Below the pieces are notes generated by a model that saw only the letters and a program-made list of their open reading frames with translations, had not been told where the DNA came from and searched no databases. Both the position numbers and the translations under genes were made by a program. From contig NZ_JAUYNW010000080.1 in NCBI RefSeq assembly GCF_030698145.1, positions 1-64,000 of the forward strand: DNA of 64,000 nt, in the 5' to 3' direction. Each line of letters starts with the position of its first letter. The stretch's first letter is position 1. Of the stretch, positions 54,746 through 64,000 are shown in pieces. Source of the stretch: Phenylobacterium sp. (GTDB taxonomy: Bacteria; Pseudomonadota; Alphaproteobacteria; Caulobacterales; Caulobacteraceae).

Positions 54746-55396
54746 ATGTCGCTCCACCTCTATTCCCATCCGTTCGCCTCCTTCTGCCAGAAGGCCCTGG
54801 TCGCGCTTTACGAGAACGCCACGCCGTTCGAGGCCCACCTGGTGGATCTCGGCGATGAGGCAGGCCGGGCGGCGTTCCAGGCCATCTGGCCGATGGGCAA
54901 GATGCCGGTGCTGCGCGACGAGGCGCGGGATCTGACCATTCCCGAGGCCACCATCATGATCGAGTACCTGGACCAGCGCTATCGCGGCGCGGTGCGGTTC
55001 CTGCCTGACGATCCCGACCAGGCCTGGCGCGTCCGCCTGCGCGACCGGTTCTATGACCTCCACGTGCAAGAACCGATGCAGAAGATCGTCGCCGACCGGC
55101 TGCGGCCGGCCGACAGCAAGGATCCGTTCGGCGTCGAGGCCGCCCGCATGCAGCTTCGCACCGCCTACGGGTGGATCGAACAGGACATGGCCGGCAAGAC
55201 CTGGGCGATGGGCGAGGCCTTCAGTCTGGCCGACTGCGCGGCCGCGCCGGCCCTGTTCTATGCAGACCTGGTCGAACCGTTCGGCGAGGGGCGATCGGTC
55301 GCCAGCGCCTATCTGGCGCGGCTCAAGGCCCGGCCGTCCTTCGCCCGGGTGGTCGAAGAGGCAGCGTATTTCATGCCGTTCTTCCCGAAGGGCTAG
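54746..55396 (+). CDS. Glutathione S-transferase family protein
   Basis: [20 protein letters not shown] is a GST N-terminal strand and helix with a Cys in the catalytic-Ser/Cys area (FASFCQK), followed by [19 protein letters not shown] (cis-Pro in MPVL, then PEA in place of the usual ESxA). The helical domain has [20 protein letters not shown]. The length is 216 residues. A perfect palindrome lies just upstream. Its TAG stop shares CTAG with that of the convergent cysN gene. Confidence 0.87.
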   Translation: MSLHLYSHPFASFCQKALVALYENATPFEAHLVDLGDEAGRAAFQAIWPMGKMPVLRDEARDLTIPEATIMIEYLDQRYRGAVRFLPDDPDQAWRVRLRDRFYDLHVQEPMQKIVADRLRPADSKDPFGVEAARMQLRTAYGWIEQDMAGKTWAMGEAFSLADCAAAPALFYADLVEPFGEGRSVASAYLARLKARPSFARVVEEAAYFMPFFPKG

Positions 55397-57297
55397 ATCG
55401 AGTAGTCGAGCTCGCCTTCCAGCCAGGCGACGATCCGTTCGGCGGCTTCGGTCGGGGACATGGCGGTGGTGTCGACCACGATCTCCGGGTGCTCCGGGGC
55501 CTCGTAGGGGCTGTCGATGCCGGTGAAGTTCTTCAGCTCCCCGGCGCGGGCTTTCTTGTAGAGGCCCTTGACGTCGCGTTGCTCGGCGACCTCCAGCGGG
55601 GTGTTCACATAGACCTCGACGAAGTCGTCGGCGGCCTGAAGCTCGCGCGCCATGCGCCGTTCAGCGCGGAAGGGCGAGATGAACGAGACCAGCACGATCA
55701 GACCGGCGTCGACCATCAGCTTGGAGACCTCGGCCACCCGGCGGATGTTTTCGACGCGGTCCTCGTCGGTGAAGCCCAGGTCCTTGTTGAGCCCGTGGCG
55801 GACATTGTCGCCGTCCAGCAGGTAGGTGTGGCGGCCGTTGGCGTGCAGGCGTTTCTCGACCAGGTTGGCGATAGTGGACTTGCCCGAGCCCGAGAGACCG
55901 GTCAGCCAGACCACTCGGCCGCGTTGGCCCTTCAACGCCGCGCGCGAGGTCTTGTCGACGTCCAGTGCCTGCCAGTGGATGTTCTGGCTACGGCGCAGGG
56001 CGAAGTGCAGCATGCCCGCCCCGACTGTGCGGTTGGAGATCCGGTCGACCAGGATGAAGCCGCCCAGGTCGTGGTTGTCGGCATAGGCGTCGAAGGCGAT
56101 CGGCGCGTCGAGGGAGAGGTTGCAGACCCCGATCTCGTTGAGCTCCAAGCGCTTGGCGGCCAGGTGCTCCAGGGTGTTCACATTGACCTTGTACTTGGGC
56201 TCGGTGATCTGGGCGGCCACCGTGCGGGCGCCCAGCTTCATGAGATACGGACGGCCTGGAAGCATGGCCTCGTCGTCCATCCACACCACCGTGGCCTCGA
56301 ACTGGTCGGCGACCGGGGGCGGTGAGGCGGCGGCGGCGATGACGTCGCCGCGGGAGATGTCGATCTCGTCGGTGAGGGTCAGCGTCACCGACTGGCCGGC
56401 CACGGCCTCGGGCAGGTCGCCGCCCTTGGTGACGATGCGGTCGATCCGGCTTTCCCGGCCGGAGGGCAGGGCCTTGATCTTGTCCCCCGGCCGGATGACA
56501 CCAGCCGAGACGAAGCCCGAGAAGCCGCGGAAGTCGAGATTGGGCCGGTTCACCCACTGGACCGGCATGCGGAAGGGCTTTTCGCGCTGGTCATCCTCGA
56601 CCGGCAGGCTTTCCAGCAGCGGCAGCAGGGCGGGGCCGTCGTACCAGGGCGCGGCGTCGCTATGGGCGGTGATGTTGTCGCCCTTGAGCGCCGACATCGG
56701 GATGGCGATGAAGTCCTTGATGCCGATCTGGGCGGCGAAGGCGCGGTAGTCGGCCAGGATGGTGTCGAAGGTCTCCTGGCTCCAGCCCACCAGATCCATC
56801 TTGTTGATCGCCAGGACCACGTGGCGGATGCCCAGCAGGCTGACGAGGTAGGAGTGGCGGCGGGTCTGGGTGAGCACGCCGCGGCGAGCGTCGATCAGGA
56901 TCACGGCGGCGTCGGCGGTCGAGGCGCCGGTGACCATGTTGCGCGTGTACTGCTCGTGGCCGGGGGTGTCGGCGACGATGAACTTGCGCTTGTCGGTGGA
57001 GAAGAAGCGGTAGGCGACGTCGATGGTGATGCCTTGCTCGCGCTCGGCGGCCAGGCCGTCGACCAGCAGGGCGAAGTCGATCTCGCCACCCTGGGTGCCG
57101 ACCTTCTTGCTGTCGGCCTCCAGCGCCGCGAGCTGGTCCTCGAAGATCATCTTCGAATCGTAGAGCAGGCGGCCGATCAGGGTCGACTTGCCGTCGTCCA
57201 CCGAGCCGCAGGTGAGGAAACGCAGCAGGCTCTTGTGCTGGTGGGCCAGCAGATAGGCCTCGATATCCTCGGCGATAAGATCGGACTGGTGGGCCAT
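55393..57297 (-). CDS. cysNC: Bifunctional sulfate adenylyltransferase subunit 1 / APS kinase (CysN-CysC fusion)
   Basis: The N-terminal 450 residues are a GTPase of the EF-Tu type that drives ATP sulfurylase: G1 [12 protein letters not shown], the switch Thr in [14 protein letters not shown]3 [12 protein letters not shown] and G4 INKMDLVGW. The C-terminal ~180 residues are APS kinase with P-loop [18 protein letters not shown] and [16 protein letters not shown]. The fusion is common in alphaproteobacteria. The ATG at 57297 overlaps the cysD stop (TGATG), so the two subunits are translationally coupled. Confidence 0.96.
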   Translation of the reverse strand: MAHQSDLIAEDIEAYLLAHQHKSLLRFLTCGSVDDGKSTLIGRLLYDSKMIFEDQLAALEADSKKVGTQGGEIDFALLVDGLAAEREQGITIDVAYRFFSTDKRKFIVADTPGHEQYTRNMVTGASTADAAVILIDARRGVLTQTRRHSYLVSLLGIRHVVLAINKMDLVGWSQETFDTILADYRAFAAQIGIKDFIAIPMSALKGDNITAHSDAAPWYDGPALLPLLESLPVEDDQREKPFRMPVQWVNRPNLDFRGFSGFVSAGVIRPGDKIKALPSGRESRIDRIVTKGGDLPEAVAGQSVTLTLTDEIDISRGDVIAAAASPPPVADQFEATVVWMDDEAMLPGRPYLMKLGARTVAAQITEPKYKVNVNTLEHLAAKRLELNEIGVCNLSLDAPIAFDAYADNHDLGGFILVDRISNRTVGAGMLHFALRRSQNIHWQALDVDKTSRAALKGQRGRVVWLTGLSGSGKSTIANLVEKRLHANGRHTYLLDGDNVRHGLNKDLGFTDEDRVENIRRVAEVSKLMVDAGLIVLVSFISPFRAERRMARELQAADDFVEVYVNTPLEVAEQRDVKGLYKKARAGELKNFTGIDSPYEAPEHPEIVVDTTAMSPTEAAERIVAWLEGELDYSI

Positions 57298-58226
57298 CAG
57301 AAATAGCCCTCCTGCTTCTTCTTCTCCATCGAGGCGGCCTGGTCGTGGTCGATCATGCGGCCCTGGCGCTCGGAGGTGGTGGTGAGCAGCATCTCCTGGA
57401 TGATCTCGGGCAGGGTGGCGGCGGTGCTCTCGACCGCGCCGGTGAGCGGGTAGCAACCCAGGGTGCGGAACCGCACCGACTTCATGTCGGGGGTCTCGCC
57501 GGGACGCAGGGGCATACGCTCGTCATCGACCATGATCAGGGCGCCGTCGCGCTCCACCACCGGTCGGACTTCGGAGAAGTAGAGCGGCACGATGGGGATG
57601 TTCTCCAGGTGGATGTATTGCCAGATGTCCAGCTCGGTCCAGTTGGAGATCGGAAACACCCGCACGCTCTCGCCGGGGTTCTTGCGGGCGTTGTAGAGCT
57701 TCCACAGCTCGGGCCGCTGGTTCTTGGGGTCCCAGCGGTGCTGGGCCGAGCGGAACGAGAAGATGCGCTCCTTGGCGCGGGACTTCTCCTCGTCGCGCCG
57801 CGCGCCGCCGAAGGCCGCGTCGAAACCATACTGGTCCAGGGCCTGCTTCAGGCCCTCTGTCTTCCAGATGTCGGTGTGCAGGGCGCTGCCGTGGTCGAAG
57901 GGATTGATGTTCCGCTCGACGGCCTCAGGGTTCTTGTGGACCAGCAGTTCGAAGCCGAGCTCTTGGGCCATTCGCTCGCGCATCTCGTACATGGCCCGGA
58001 ACTTCCAGGTCGTGTCCACGTGCAGCAGCGGGAAGGGCGGCTTGGACGGATAGAAGGCCTTGGCCGCCAGATGCAGCATCACGGCCGAGTCCTTGCCGAT
58101 GGAATAGAGCATCACCGGGCGCTCGGCCTCAGCCGCCACCTCGCGCATGATGTGGATGCTCTCGGCCTCCAGGCGCTGGAGATGCGTCAGGGTCTCGGTG
58201 GAGATCGCCGGCGCCTGCGCCTGCAT
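57297..58226 (-). CDS. cysD: Sulfate adenylyltransferase subunit 2 (CysD)
   Basis: CysD is the ATP-pyrophosphatase subunit of ATP sulfurylase. [17 protein letters not shown] is the PP-loop, and [21 protein letters not shown] and [16 protein letters not shown] are conserved blocks. At 309 residues it is the family length with the ATG at 58226; the frame is open upstream to 58400, but that part is not CysD-like. It lies first in the cysD-cysNC operon. Confidence 0.96.
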   Translation of the reverse strand: MQAQAPAISTETLTHLQRLEAESIHIMREVAAEAERPVMLYSIGKDSAVMLHLAAKAFYPSKPPFPLLHVDTTWKFRAMYEMRERMAQELGFELLVHKNPEAVERNINPFDHGSALHTDIWKTEGLKQALDQYGFDAAFGGARRDEEKSRAKERIFSFRSAQHRWDPKNQRPELWKLYNARKNPGESVRVFPISNWTELDIWQYIHLENIPIVPLYFSEVRPVVERDGALIMVDDERMPLRPGETPDMKSVRFRTLGCYPLTGAVESTAATLPEIIQEMLLTTTSERQGRMIDHDQAASMEKKKQEGYF

Positions 58227-58418
58227 CAGGGCTGAACCTTGCACATGAACCTCGGGCGGGTATCCGCCGCTAATCGCGAAACGTCCGCGCGCCACCTGGC
58301 GCTCGGATTGGCCCTGGCGGTGGATTAGGGGACCCGACCCACCGTGACGATAGAGATTTACTGACAGCGTCCCAAGGAAATTGCTGCGGAGCCGACACAA
58401 TACCCGCCGCGGCGGTGG

Positions 58419-58463
58419 TGTCCGAAAACCGCCAAGTCCTGACAGGCAATGTCCGAAAACCGC
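58419..58463 (+). promoter_or_regulatory. 14 bp direct repeat, 31 bp apart, before the Ada-AraC-AlkA gene
   Basis: TGTCCGAAAACCGC occurs exactly at 58419-58432 and again at 58450-58463, a period of 31 bp (three helical turns). It ends 35 bases before the start codon at 58499. AraC-family proteins bind tandem direct repeats in this way, and the gene downstream encodes an AraC-type domain fused to an Ada metal-binding domain, so auto-activation after alkylation damage is inferred. Confidence 0.6.
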
Positions 58464-58498
58464 GAGACATTCGTCTGCTCCGGACCCATCTTCCCGGC

Positions 58499-59995
58499 AT
58501 GGATATGGATGACGACGCCTGCTACCGCGCCTTTCAGACTCGCGACGCCCGGTTCGACGGACGGATATTCTGCGGGGTGAAGACCACGGGCATCTATTGC
58601 CGGCCGATCTGCCCGGCGCGGACCCCCAAGCGCGAGAACATGACCTTCCACCGCTCCGCCGCCGCGGCGCAAGACGCGGGTTTCCGGCCCTGCCTGCGAT
58701 GCCGGCCGGAGACCTCGCCGGACCTGGGATCGTGGCGCGGCACCTCCAACACGGTTTCGCGGGCCCTGGTGCTGATCGAGGCCGGGGCCATGGACACCGG
58801 GGATGTCGACGCCCTTGCCGGACGGTTGGGAGTGGGCGAGCGACAGCTTCGCCGGCTGTTCCAGCAGCACGTGGGCGCCTCGCCCGTGGCGGTGGCCCAG
58901 ACCCGACGGGTGCTGCTGGCCAAGCAACTCCTGCATGAGACCCGCCTGCCCATGGCCGAGGTGGCCCTGGCCGCCGGCTTCGGCAGCGTGCGGCGGTTCA
59001 ACGAGACCTTCCAGCAGCTCTTCCGGCGTCCGCCCGGCGCCCTGCGACGGCTGGGCGGAGCCGAGATCGCCGCCGGGGAGGGCGGAGCCGCGACGATCAA
59101 GCTGCCCTATCGCGCGCCCTACGACTGGCAGGCCATGTTGGCCTTTCTGACCGCGCGGGCCATCCCCGGGGTCGAGGTGGTCGCCAACGGCCGCTACGCC
59201 CGCACCCTGACGGTGGGCGACGCGCGCGGCGTGGTCATGGTCGAGCCGGGCGAGGGGGCCTATCTGAAGGTCACCCTGCGGTTTCCCAAGGTCCAGGCCT
59301 GGCCCGCCATCATCGCCAAGGTGCGCCGGGTGTTCGACCTGGCCGCCGATCCCGCGATCATCGAGGCCCACCTTTCCGAAGACCCCGACCTCGCCCCGCT
59401 GGTGGCCGCCCGCCCCGGCCTGCGCGCGCCCGGCGCCTGGGATGGGTTCGAGCTGTCGGTCCGAGCGGTGTTGGGCCAGCAGATCACCGTTCATGCGGCG
59501 CGCCAGCTCGCGGGCAAGATCTCCGCGGCCTATGGCGAGCCGCTGCTGGACGAGGCGGCCAACAAGATGGGCCTCACCCAGTTCTTCCCGACGCCCGAGC
59601 GGCTGGCAATGGTCGATGTGGAGACCCTCGCCATGCCCCGCGCGCGGGGCCGGGCCCTGGTGGGATTGGCGGCCGCGGCCGCGGCCGACCCGGACCTGTT
59701 CGGGACCCGCCGCAGCCTTGACGAGGCGGTGGCGGCGCTCCGCGCACTGCCGGGCATCGGCGAGTGGACCGCCCAGTACATCGCCATGCGCGCGCTGCGC
59801 GAACCCGACGCCTTCCCCAGCACCGATATCGGCCTGATGCGGGCGCTGGAAACCCCTGACGGCGTGCGGCCCACGCCGGTCGAGCTACTGGCCCGCGCCG
59901 AGCGGTGGCGGCCCTGGCGAGCCTATGCGGCCTCGCACCTGTGGGCGGCCGACCCCAAAAACCCTTCGGAGATCAAGCATGCCCAAGCCGCTTGA
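58499..59995 (+). CDS. Ada-AraC-AlkA fusion: alkylation-responsive regulator and 3-methyladenine DNA glycosylase
   Basis: Three parts are fused. Residues ~1-75 have the Ada zinc domain [18 protein letters not shown] and [10 protein letters not shown], whose first Cys accepts methyl from phosphotriesters in Ada. Residues ~80-185 form an AraC helix-turn-helix ([34 protein letters not shown]). The C-terminal ~290 residues are an AlkA glycosylase with Hh[16 protein letters not shown] and the catalytic Asp in [12 protein letters not shown]. It thus senses methylation, binds DNA and excises alkylated bases. A GTG at 58415 is in frame but gives a non-homologous extension. It overlaps ogt by 17 bases. 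Confidence 0.92.
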   Translation: MDMDDDACYRAFQTRDARFDGRIFCGVKTTGIYCRPICPARTPKRENMTFHRSAAAAQDAGFRPCLRCRPETSPDLGSWRGTSNTVSRALVLIEAGAMDTGDVDALAGRLGVGERQLRRLFQQHVGASPVAVAQTRRVLLAKQLLHETRLPMAEVALAAGFGSVRRFNETFQQLFRRPPGALRRLGGAEIAAGEGGAATIKLPYRAPYDWQAMLAFLTARAIPGVEVVANGRYARTLTVGDARGVVMVEPGEGAYLKVTLRFPKVQAWPAIIAKVRRVFDLAADPAIIEAHLSEDPDLAPLVAARPGLRAPGAWDGFELSVRAVLGQQITVHAARQLAGKISAAYGEPLLDEAANKMGLTQFFPTPERLAMVDVETLAMPRARGRALVGLAAAAAADPDLFGTRRSLDEAVAALRALPGIGEWTAQYIAMRALREPDAFPSTDIGLMRALETPDGVRPTPVELLARAERWRPWRAYAASHLWAADPKNPSEIKHAQAA

Positions 59996-60512
59996 AACCC
60001 TGTTCCTCGACCGCATCGACACGCCGGTCGGCGTCGGCCTGGTGGTGTTCGACGCCGACGGCGCGCTTCGCGTCTTCGACTGGGTCAGCCACGAGGCGCG
60101 GATGCACCTCCTGCTGGGCCGCCAGAACGGCCCGGTGACCCTTGCGGATCGCTCCGCGCCCAAGCTGATCACGGAAGCCTTCGCGGCCTATTTCGGCGGG
60201 GATCTGGGGGCGATCGACCAGCTGGGCTGCCGCACCGGCGGCACGGCGTTCCAGAAGAGCGTCTGGGCCGCCCTGCGCGCGATCCCGGCCGGGGAGACGG
60301 TAAGCTACAAGACCCTGGCTGAGCGGATCGGCAAGCCGGCCGCTGTGCGCGCTGTCGGCCTGGCCAACGGGGCCAATCCGATCGGAATCGTCATGCCCTG
60401 CCACCGGGTGATCGGCAGCGACGGCAGCCTGACCGGCTACGGCGGCGGGCTGGATCGCAAGCGCTGGCTGCTGGGGCACGAGGGGGCCGCCTTCCGCGAC
60501 CTGGCGGCCTGA
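59979..60512 (+). CDS. ogt: Methylated-DNA-protein-cysteine methyltransferase
   Basis: This suicide enzyme removes alkyl groups from O6 of guanine. The acceptor cysteine is in IGIVMPCHRVIGSDGSLTGY and the helix-turn-helix includes SYKTLAERIGKPAAVRAVG. At 177 residues it is the Ogt/Ada-C length. The ATG at 59979 follows GGAG and overlaps the end of the AlkA fusion gene by 17 bases, so the two are one operon for alkylation damage repair. Confidence 0.95.
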   Translation: MPKPLETLFLDRIDTPVGVGLVVFDADGALRVFDWVSHEARMHLLLGRQNGPVTLADRSAPKLITEAFAAYFGGDLGAIDQLGCRTGGTAFQKSVWAALRAIPAGETVSYKTLAERIGKPAAVRAVGLANGANPIGIVMPCHRVIGSDGSLTGYGGGLDRKRWLLGHEGAAFRDLAA

Positions 60513-60583
60513 AGGCGCATTCACCGACCGTTCAGCCACGGCCAAGCTTAGTGCCCCGGAGACAACCACCCCGGGAGGCCGAA

Positions 60584-61186
60584 ATGGCGCGGATCACGAA
60601 GATGCTGGCCCTCGCGGCTCTGGCCGCGGCCCTGGCCGGTGTGGCTGAGGCCCAGCCCTATCGTCCCGGCGGCGGGCGGGGGCCTTCGGCGACGCTGTTC
60701 GAGGGCCCCAACTTCCAGGGGCGCCAGATCACCGTCCAGGCCTACGGCGACAACCTGAAGGACACGGGCTTCAATGACGTCGCCCAGAGCGCCAGGTTCG
60801 AGGGCCGATGGCGCGTTTGCGATGACTCGCGCTATCGCGGCCGCTGTCAGGACGTGAGCGGCGACGTCGCCGACCTGAACCAGGTGGGCATGGCTCTGAA
60901 AATTTCCTCCCTTCAAGGCTATTTCGAAGGGGTCTGGAATCGGGGCGGCTGGGGCGGGGACCGGCCCTTCGAGGGCGCGACGGGAGTGCTGTTCCCCTAT
61001 CCCAACCTGGTTGGCTACGACATTGCGGCAGGCAGCGCGTCGGCCAACGCCTTCTGTCGGTCGGTGGGACTGGGCTCGTCAGCCTATTACGACTCCAACG
61101 AACGAGCCCGACGGGCCTTGGACGGCGAGGGACGTTACGTGGGTGAAACAGACGTCCTGCGCGATGTTTTCTGCCGCAGGCGGTGA
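60584..61186 (+). CDS. Secreted beta/gamma-crystallin-like protein
   Basis: A signal peptide (MLALAALAAALAGVAEAQP) is followed by ATLFEGPNFQGRQITV and RWRVCDDSRYRGRCQDV, two halves of a beta/gamma-crystallin Greek-key unit, which in bacteria often binds calcium. The C-terminal half (FYPYPN-like FPYPNLVGYDIA through FCRSVGLGSSAYYDS to FCRRR) is not recognised and contains cysteines. The ATG at 60584 follows GGGAGG. The biological role is unknown. Confidence 0.8.
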   Translation: MARITKMLALAALAAALAGVAEAQPYRPGGGRGPSATLFEGPNFQGRQITVQAYGDNLKDTGFNDVAQSARFEGRWRVCDDSRYRGRCQDVSGDVADLNQVGMALKISSLQGYFEGVWNRGGWGGDRPFEGATGVLFPYPNLVGYDIAAGSASANAFCRSVGLGSSAYYDSNERARRALDGEGRYVGETDVLRDVFCRRR

Positions 61187-61327
61187 TCCCGCATGGCTTC
61201 GAGGGCCGGCGGTGTGGCCTCGGCGCTACATGACTGAAATTTCATGTTACGCCGCATCGTCCAACGGCGGCGCTTGTCGTATAACGCCGCTAGCCGGAAT
61301 CGTGTCGGACGTCCGGGGAGAGTTCCG

Positions 61328-61579
61328 ATGCAGACCTTGACCGAGATCGTCGCCGCCGTGGTGGTGCACTCCTCCGCCGCCGCCTATGCGCATTTCGGGC
61401 TTCCGCTGGAGGCCCATCAGGTCGAGAAGCCCGTCCCCGCCGAGCGGACTATCGCGCGCACCGCGACGCCTAAGCCGGTCGCCAGGACCTCCGCCAAGCT
61501 GTCGGCGAAACCCTCCAAGACCGCGGCGGGTGTCCTGGCCGAATGCCCCGAGCAGCGAGCCCTGCTGGTCAAGACCTAG
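61328..61579 (+). CDS. Small hypothetical protein
   Basis: No family is recognised. The ATG at 61328 follows GGGGAGAG and gives 83 residues starting MQTLTEIVAAVVVHSSAAAY, with a mildly hydrophobic N-terminus, then a Lys/Pro/Ala/Thr-rich basic stretch (ARTSAKLSAKPSKTAAG) and ECPEQRALLVKT at the end. The longer frame to 61244 has no ribosome-binding site. The gene lies between the crystallin-like and tipN genes on the same strand. Confidence 0.55.
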   Translation: MQTLTEIVAAVVVHSSAAAYAHFGLPLEAHQVEKPVPAERTIARTATPKPVARTSAKLSAKPSKTAAGVLAECPEQRALLVKT

Positions 61580-61617
61580 GTCCGCGCCGCGGCGCGACCA
61601 ATCCGCCTTACGATCAA

Positions 61618-61622
61618 GATTC
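61618..61622. promoter_or_regulatory. GANTC (CcrM) site in the tipN upstream region
   Basis: GATTC lies 103 bases upstream of the tipN start, in the 145-base gap after the preceding gene. CcrM methylates GANTC, and polarity genes are cell-cycle regulated in Caulobacter, so a methylation-linked control is possible. A single site is weak evidence on its own. Confidence 0.3.
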
Positions 61623-61724
61623 GCGTCGATGCAGCTTTGCGTGGCCGACGTTCGCCGGTAATCCTTTTGGCGGGGCGCGAACTCGGGGTGACGCGCAGTG
61701 TGGGAAAGCCGCGCAAGTCGTATC

Positions 61725-64000
61725 ATGAAGATCAAGAAGCGGCACCAACCTGTTGATTTCCAAACATTAGGTGACGAGGGGCTCGCCCATGCGCCGCCGC
61801 CCGTCGATCCGGCCGAACTGGAGCTGTCGTCGCGCTATGTTGAAACGTCGGCGGAAGAGGAGCTGTTCGCCCTGCCACCCCTGCCGCCGCCGCGCGAAGC
61901 TGAACCCAGCGCCGCAGCGCCGCTGTCGCCAATACCGCCGCTGACCGAGGTGACGACCGCCACGCCCCAGGCCCTCACGCGCCGACCTCAACCCGCTGAG
62001 GAGGCCCCCGGCGAGACATCGTCGGGATGGCCCATCTATCTCGCCGCCTTCGTGGTGTCGGTGCTGTGGGCGGCCGCGCCCATCGCCTTCGCCTGGGGCT
62101 ATCGGCGGGCGGTCGCGCCGTTCGACTACGACCCATTCGCCCTGACCGTCTTCGGGCTGATGGCCGTGGGACCCGCGCTATTCGTCTGGCTGGCCGCTTA
62201 CATGGTCCGTCAGGCGCAGAAGCTGGGGGCCGAGACCCGCCGGGCCAAGGGTCTGGCTGACGAGATGGTGACGCCCGCCCTCGCCGCCGGCGCCCAAACC
62301 TATAACGTGGTGGTTGAGGTCCGCGAGGAGATCTCCCGGGCTACGGCTGCGGCCCTTGAGGCGTGCGAGGGCCTGATGGCCCTGCGCGAGGCGCTGGCCG
62401 CCGAGAGCGACCGGCTGGTCGAGGCGACCGCCAACTCGGTGCGCACCGCAACCGGCTTGGTGGAGACCCTGGGTCGGGAACGCGACGAGATGGGTGGTCT
62501 CTCCAAGACGCTCGACGCCCAGGCCACAGCGGTCTCCGACACCATCACCCAGCAGGCGCGCATGGTGGCCGAGGCCTCCGACCTGGCCGAGACCCAGCTG
62601 CGCGAAGCCGAGGCCGCGCTCGCCGCCCGCGCCGCCGACATGGCCGCCGCCGCAGGAGAGACCAGCGACGCGGCGCGCACCGCCGCCGAGGACCTGACCC
62701 GCCACATCGCCCGGCTGGAAACCGCCGGCCTGGGCGTGGCCGAGCAGATCATCGCCGTGGAGAAGGGCCTGACCGAGCATCGGGCGGGCCTGGTGACCGC
62801 CGCCCACGCCCTGCGGGGCGACCACGAGAACTTCGCCGTCCAGGCGGAGTCCCACGCGGCGCAGCTCGCCGAGTTCATCAGCCAAGCGCGGCTGTCGACC
62901 GTGGAGATGGGTGATCGCGCCGTGAAGGGGGGAGAGGCCCTGCGGCAGATGATCGTCCAGGCCGCCGAGCAGTTCCGCGACCTCGCCGAGCAGGCCCGGG
63001 CCGAGCGCGACGAGTTCGGTCAGTCGACCCTGAACGCCATGGAGGCGGTGTCCCAGGCCGCCGCCGCCGAGCGCGCACGGCTGGAAGACCAGACCCGCGC
63101 CACCATCGAGGCCCTAGGCCGCGCGGCTGAAGAAACCCGACAGGCGGCCGAACGCCATGCCGAGACCGCCCGCAACCAGGTCGACCAGCTTTCGGAAGCC
63201 GCCTTCACCGCCGGCCAGCAGGCCAACAAGGTCTTCGAAAGTCGTCTGGCCGAGGCCCGCGCCCTGATCGAACACTCGACCCAGATGGTCGAGCAGGCGG
63301 GCGCGGCGACGGCCGGCAAGCTGGAAGAGGGCGCCAGGACCGCGCGCGCCACCCTGGACGAGCTGGCCGCGATGCTGGGCGACATCGAGACCCGCGCCGC
63401 ACAGCTGCCGGCGACCGCCCGCGGTCAGGCCGAGCAGGTCCGCAAGGCTGTCGCCGACAGCATCGACGACATGATGGACCACGCCCGGCGCACGGCCGAC
63501 GAGACCCAGGCTATTGACGAGGTGTTCCAGGAACGCGTGCGGCGCAACTACGAGATGCTGAGCGAGGCCGTCCGCATGATGGGCGCGGTGGCCAGCACGA
63601 GCGCCATGCCGCCGCCGGTGTCGGCTGTCCGCGAACGGATCGCGCGGCCCGAGGCCAGGCCTGCGCCCAAAACGGAACCGCAGCCCGCGCCTGAATCCAC
63701 GCCGCCGCCGCCCGTGGCCGTCGCCGCGCCCGAGCCCGTGGTGGAGGCCGCGCAGATCGTCGAGTCCGTGGCGGAGGTCGAGCCTGAGCTCGAGCTGACC
63801 GAACCGGTGAAGGCCTCGGACGCCAAGCCCAACCTGCGCCAGCGCCTACGCCTGACCCCCACCGCCACCGACTCGGAGTTCAGCCAGGTCTTCGGACAGG
63901 CCGGGGGGCGGACCGAGGACGGACAGGGCGGCGAGGGTTGGACCTGGAAGGACCTGCTCTCGGCCATCGACGAAACCGATGGCGACACTCCGCACCATCA
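61725..64000 (+). CDS. tipN: TipN-like cell-pole protein, N-terminal part (continues past right edge)
   Basis: From the ATG at 61725 the frame stays open to the end of the window (758 codons). After a Pro/Ala-rich cytoplasmic start of ~100 residues come two adjacent membrane segments (IYLAAFVVSVLWAAAPIAFA at ~104-123 and VFGLMAVGPALFVWLAAYMV at ~143-162) and then a very long Ala/Glu/Arg coiled coil (about residues 165-620). A Pro-rich region and the block ASDAKPNLRQRLRLTPTAT follow. TipN of Caulobacter, the landmark of the new pole, has just this layout: two N-terminal membrane segments and a large coiled-coil domain of similar total length (about 880). The name is by architecture, not by alignment. 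Confidence 0.75.
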   Translation, partial: MKIKKRHQPVDFQTLGDEGLAHAPPPVDPAELELSSRYVETSAEEELFALPPLPPPREAEPSAAAPLSPIPPLTEVTTATPQALTRRPQPAEEAPGETSSGWPIYLAAFVVSVLWAAAPIAFAWGYRRAVAPFDYDPFALTVFGLMAVGPALFVWLAAYMVRQAQKLGAETRRAKGLADEMVTPALAAGAQTYNVVVEVREEISRATAAALEACEGLMALREALAAESDRLVEATANSVRTATGLVETLGRERDEMGGLSKTLDAQATAVSDTITQQARMVAEASDLAETQLREAEAALAARAADMAAAAGETSDAARTAAEDLTRHIARLETAGLGVAEQIIAVEKGLTEHRAGLVTAAHALRGDHENFAVQAESHAAQLAEFISQARLSTVEMGDRAVKGGEALRQMIVQAAEQFRDLAEQARAERDEFGQSTLNAMEAVSQAAAAERARLEDQTRATIEALGRAAEETRQAAERHAETARNQVDQLSEAAFTAGQQANKVFESRLAEARALIEHSTQMVEQAGAATAGKLEEGARTARATLDELAAMLGDIETRAAQLPATARGQAEQVRKAVADSIDDMMDHARRTADETQAIDEVFQERVRRNYEMLSEAVRMMGAVASTSAMPPPVSAVRERIARPEARPAPKTEPQPAPESTPPPPVAVAAPEPVVEAAQIVESVAEVEPELELTEPVKASDAKPNLRQRLRLTPTATDSEFSQVFGQAGGRTEDGQGGEGWTWKDLLSAIDETDGDTPHH

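Noticed and set aside
58227-58400. In-frame upstream extension of cysD considered as a longer protein or a cysteine leader peptide
   Set aside because: The added residues are not CysD-like, contain only one Cys codon, and the ATG at 58226 gives the family length.

Overview
The window is GC-rich (roughly 70 %), with dense coding on both strands and short intergenic gaps. It looks like chromosomal DNA of an alphaproteobacterium of the order Caulobacterales (Caulobacter or Phenylobacterium type). The evidence is the order ftsZ-lpxC-bamD-recN-ligA; an ftsZ control region carrying a perfect DnaA box, GANTC (CcrM) sites and a TTAA-N7-TTAA CtrA box; a TipN-like polarity protein; a complete mreB-mreC-mreD-PBP2-rodA cluster; and LexA boxes of the alphaproteobacterial GTTC-N7-GTTC type. 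No rRNA, tRNA, CRISPR array or prophage was seen. The only mobile DNA is the end of an IS5-like element at the left edge.

Layout. 1-120 is an IS end next to the ftsZ regulatory region. 402-8480 holds the division/envelope/repair block (ftsZ, lpxC, bamD, recN, ligA), followed by a YdcF-like gene and two uncharacterised exported or anchored proteins that share a two-cysteine domain (9035-11167). 11176-20857 is mostly metabolic and hypothetical genes: methyltransferase, aminopeptidase P, MFS, ABA4-like, GIY-YIG-like, carbonic-anhydrase-like, GNAT, prmA, alpha/beta hydrolase. 20934-27496 has uvrD, three tandem small membrane proteins, an RHH protein, a COQ4-like protein, GST/DUF4169, DUF2171 and an aspartate aminotransferase. 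27599-36896 has an RTX protein, a TVP38 membrane protein, a GST, leucine biosynthesis (leuL leader and leuA), an EamA transporter, a TetR regulator divergent from a membrane protein, modA and an ABC-F protein. 37114-44592 has an HWE-type kinase and the cell-shape operon. 44589-55396 has hydrolases, transporters, an amidase-aminotransferase pair, ExoD, an oxidoreductase and a GST. 55393-60512 has sulfate activation (cysD, cysNC) and alkylation repair (Ada-AraC-AlkA fusion and ogt). 60584-64000 has a crystallin-like secreted protein, a small protein and the 5' part of tipN.

The strongest non-gene signals are: a dispersed ~145 bp multi-hairpin intergenic repeat present twice in opposite orientation, one copy supplying the ligA ribosome-binding site; perfect palindromes in front of the COQ4-like gene, the TetR target and a GST; a 14 bp direct repeat spaced 31 bp in front of the Ada-AraC-AlkA gene; a leucine leader peptide with competing hairpins; and six convergent gene pairs joined by a shared CTAG in which both stops are TAG. 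The best candidates for undescribed biology are the paralogous two-cysteine proteins at 9035-11167 and the tandem small membrane proteins at 23374-23989. Starts were moved from the longest open frame wherever a Shine-Dalgarno sequence or family N-terminus argued for it. All functional calls are by reading, without database searches.
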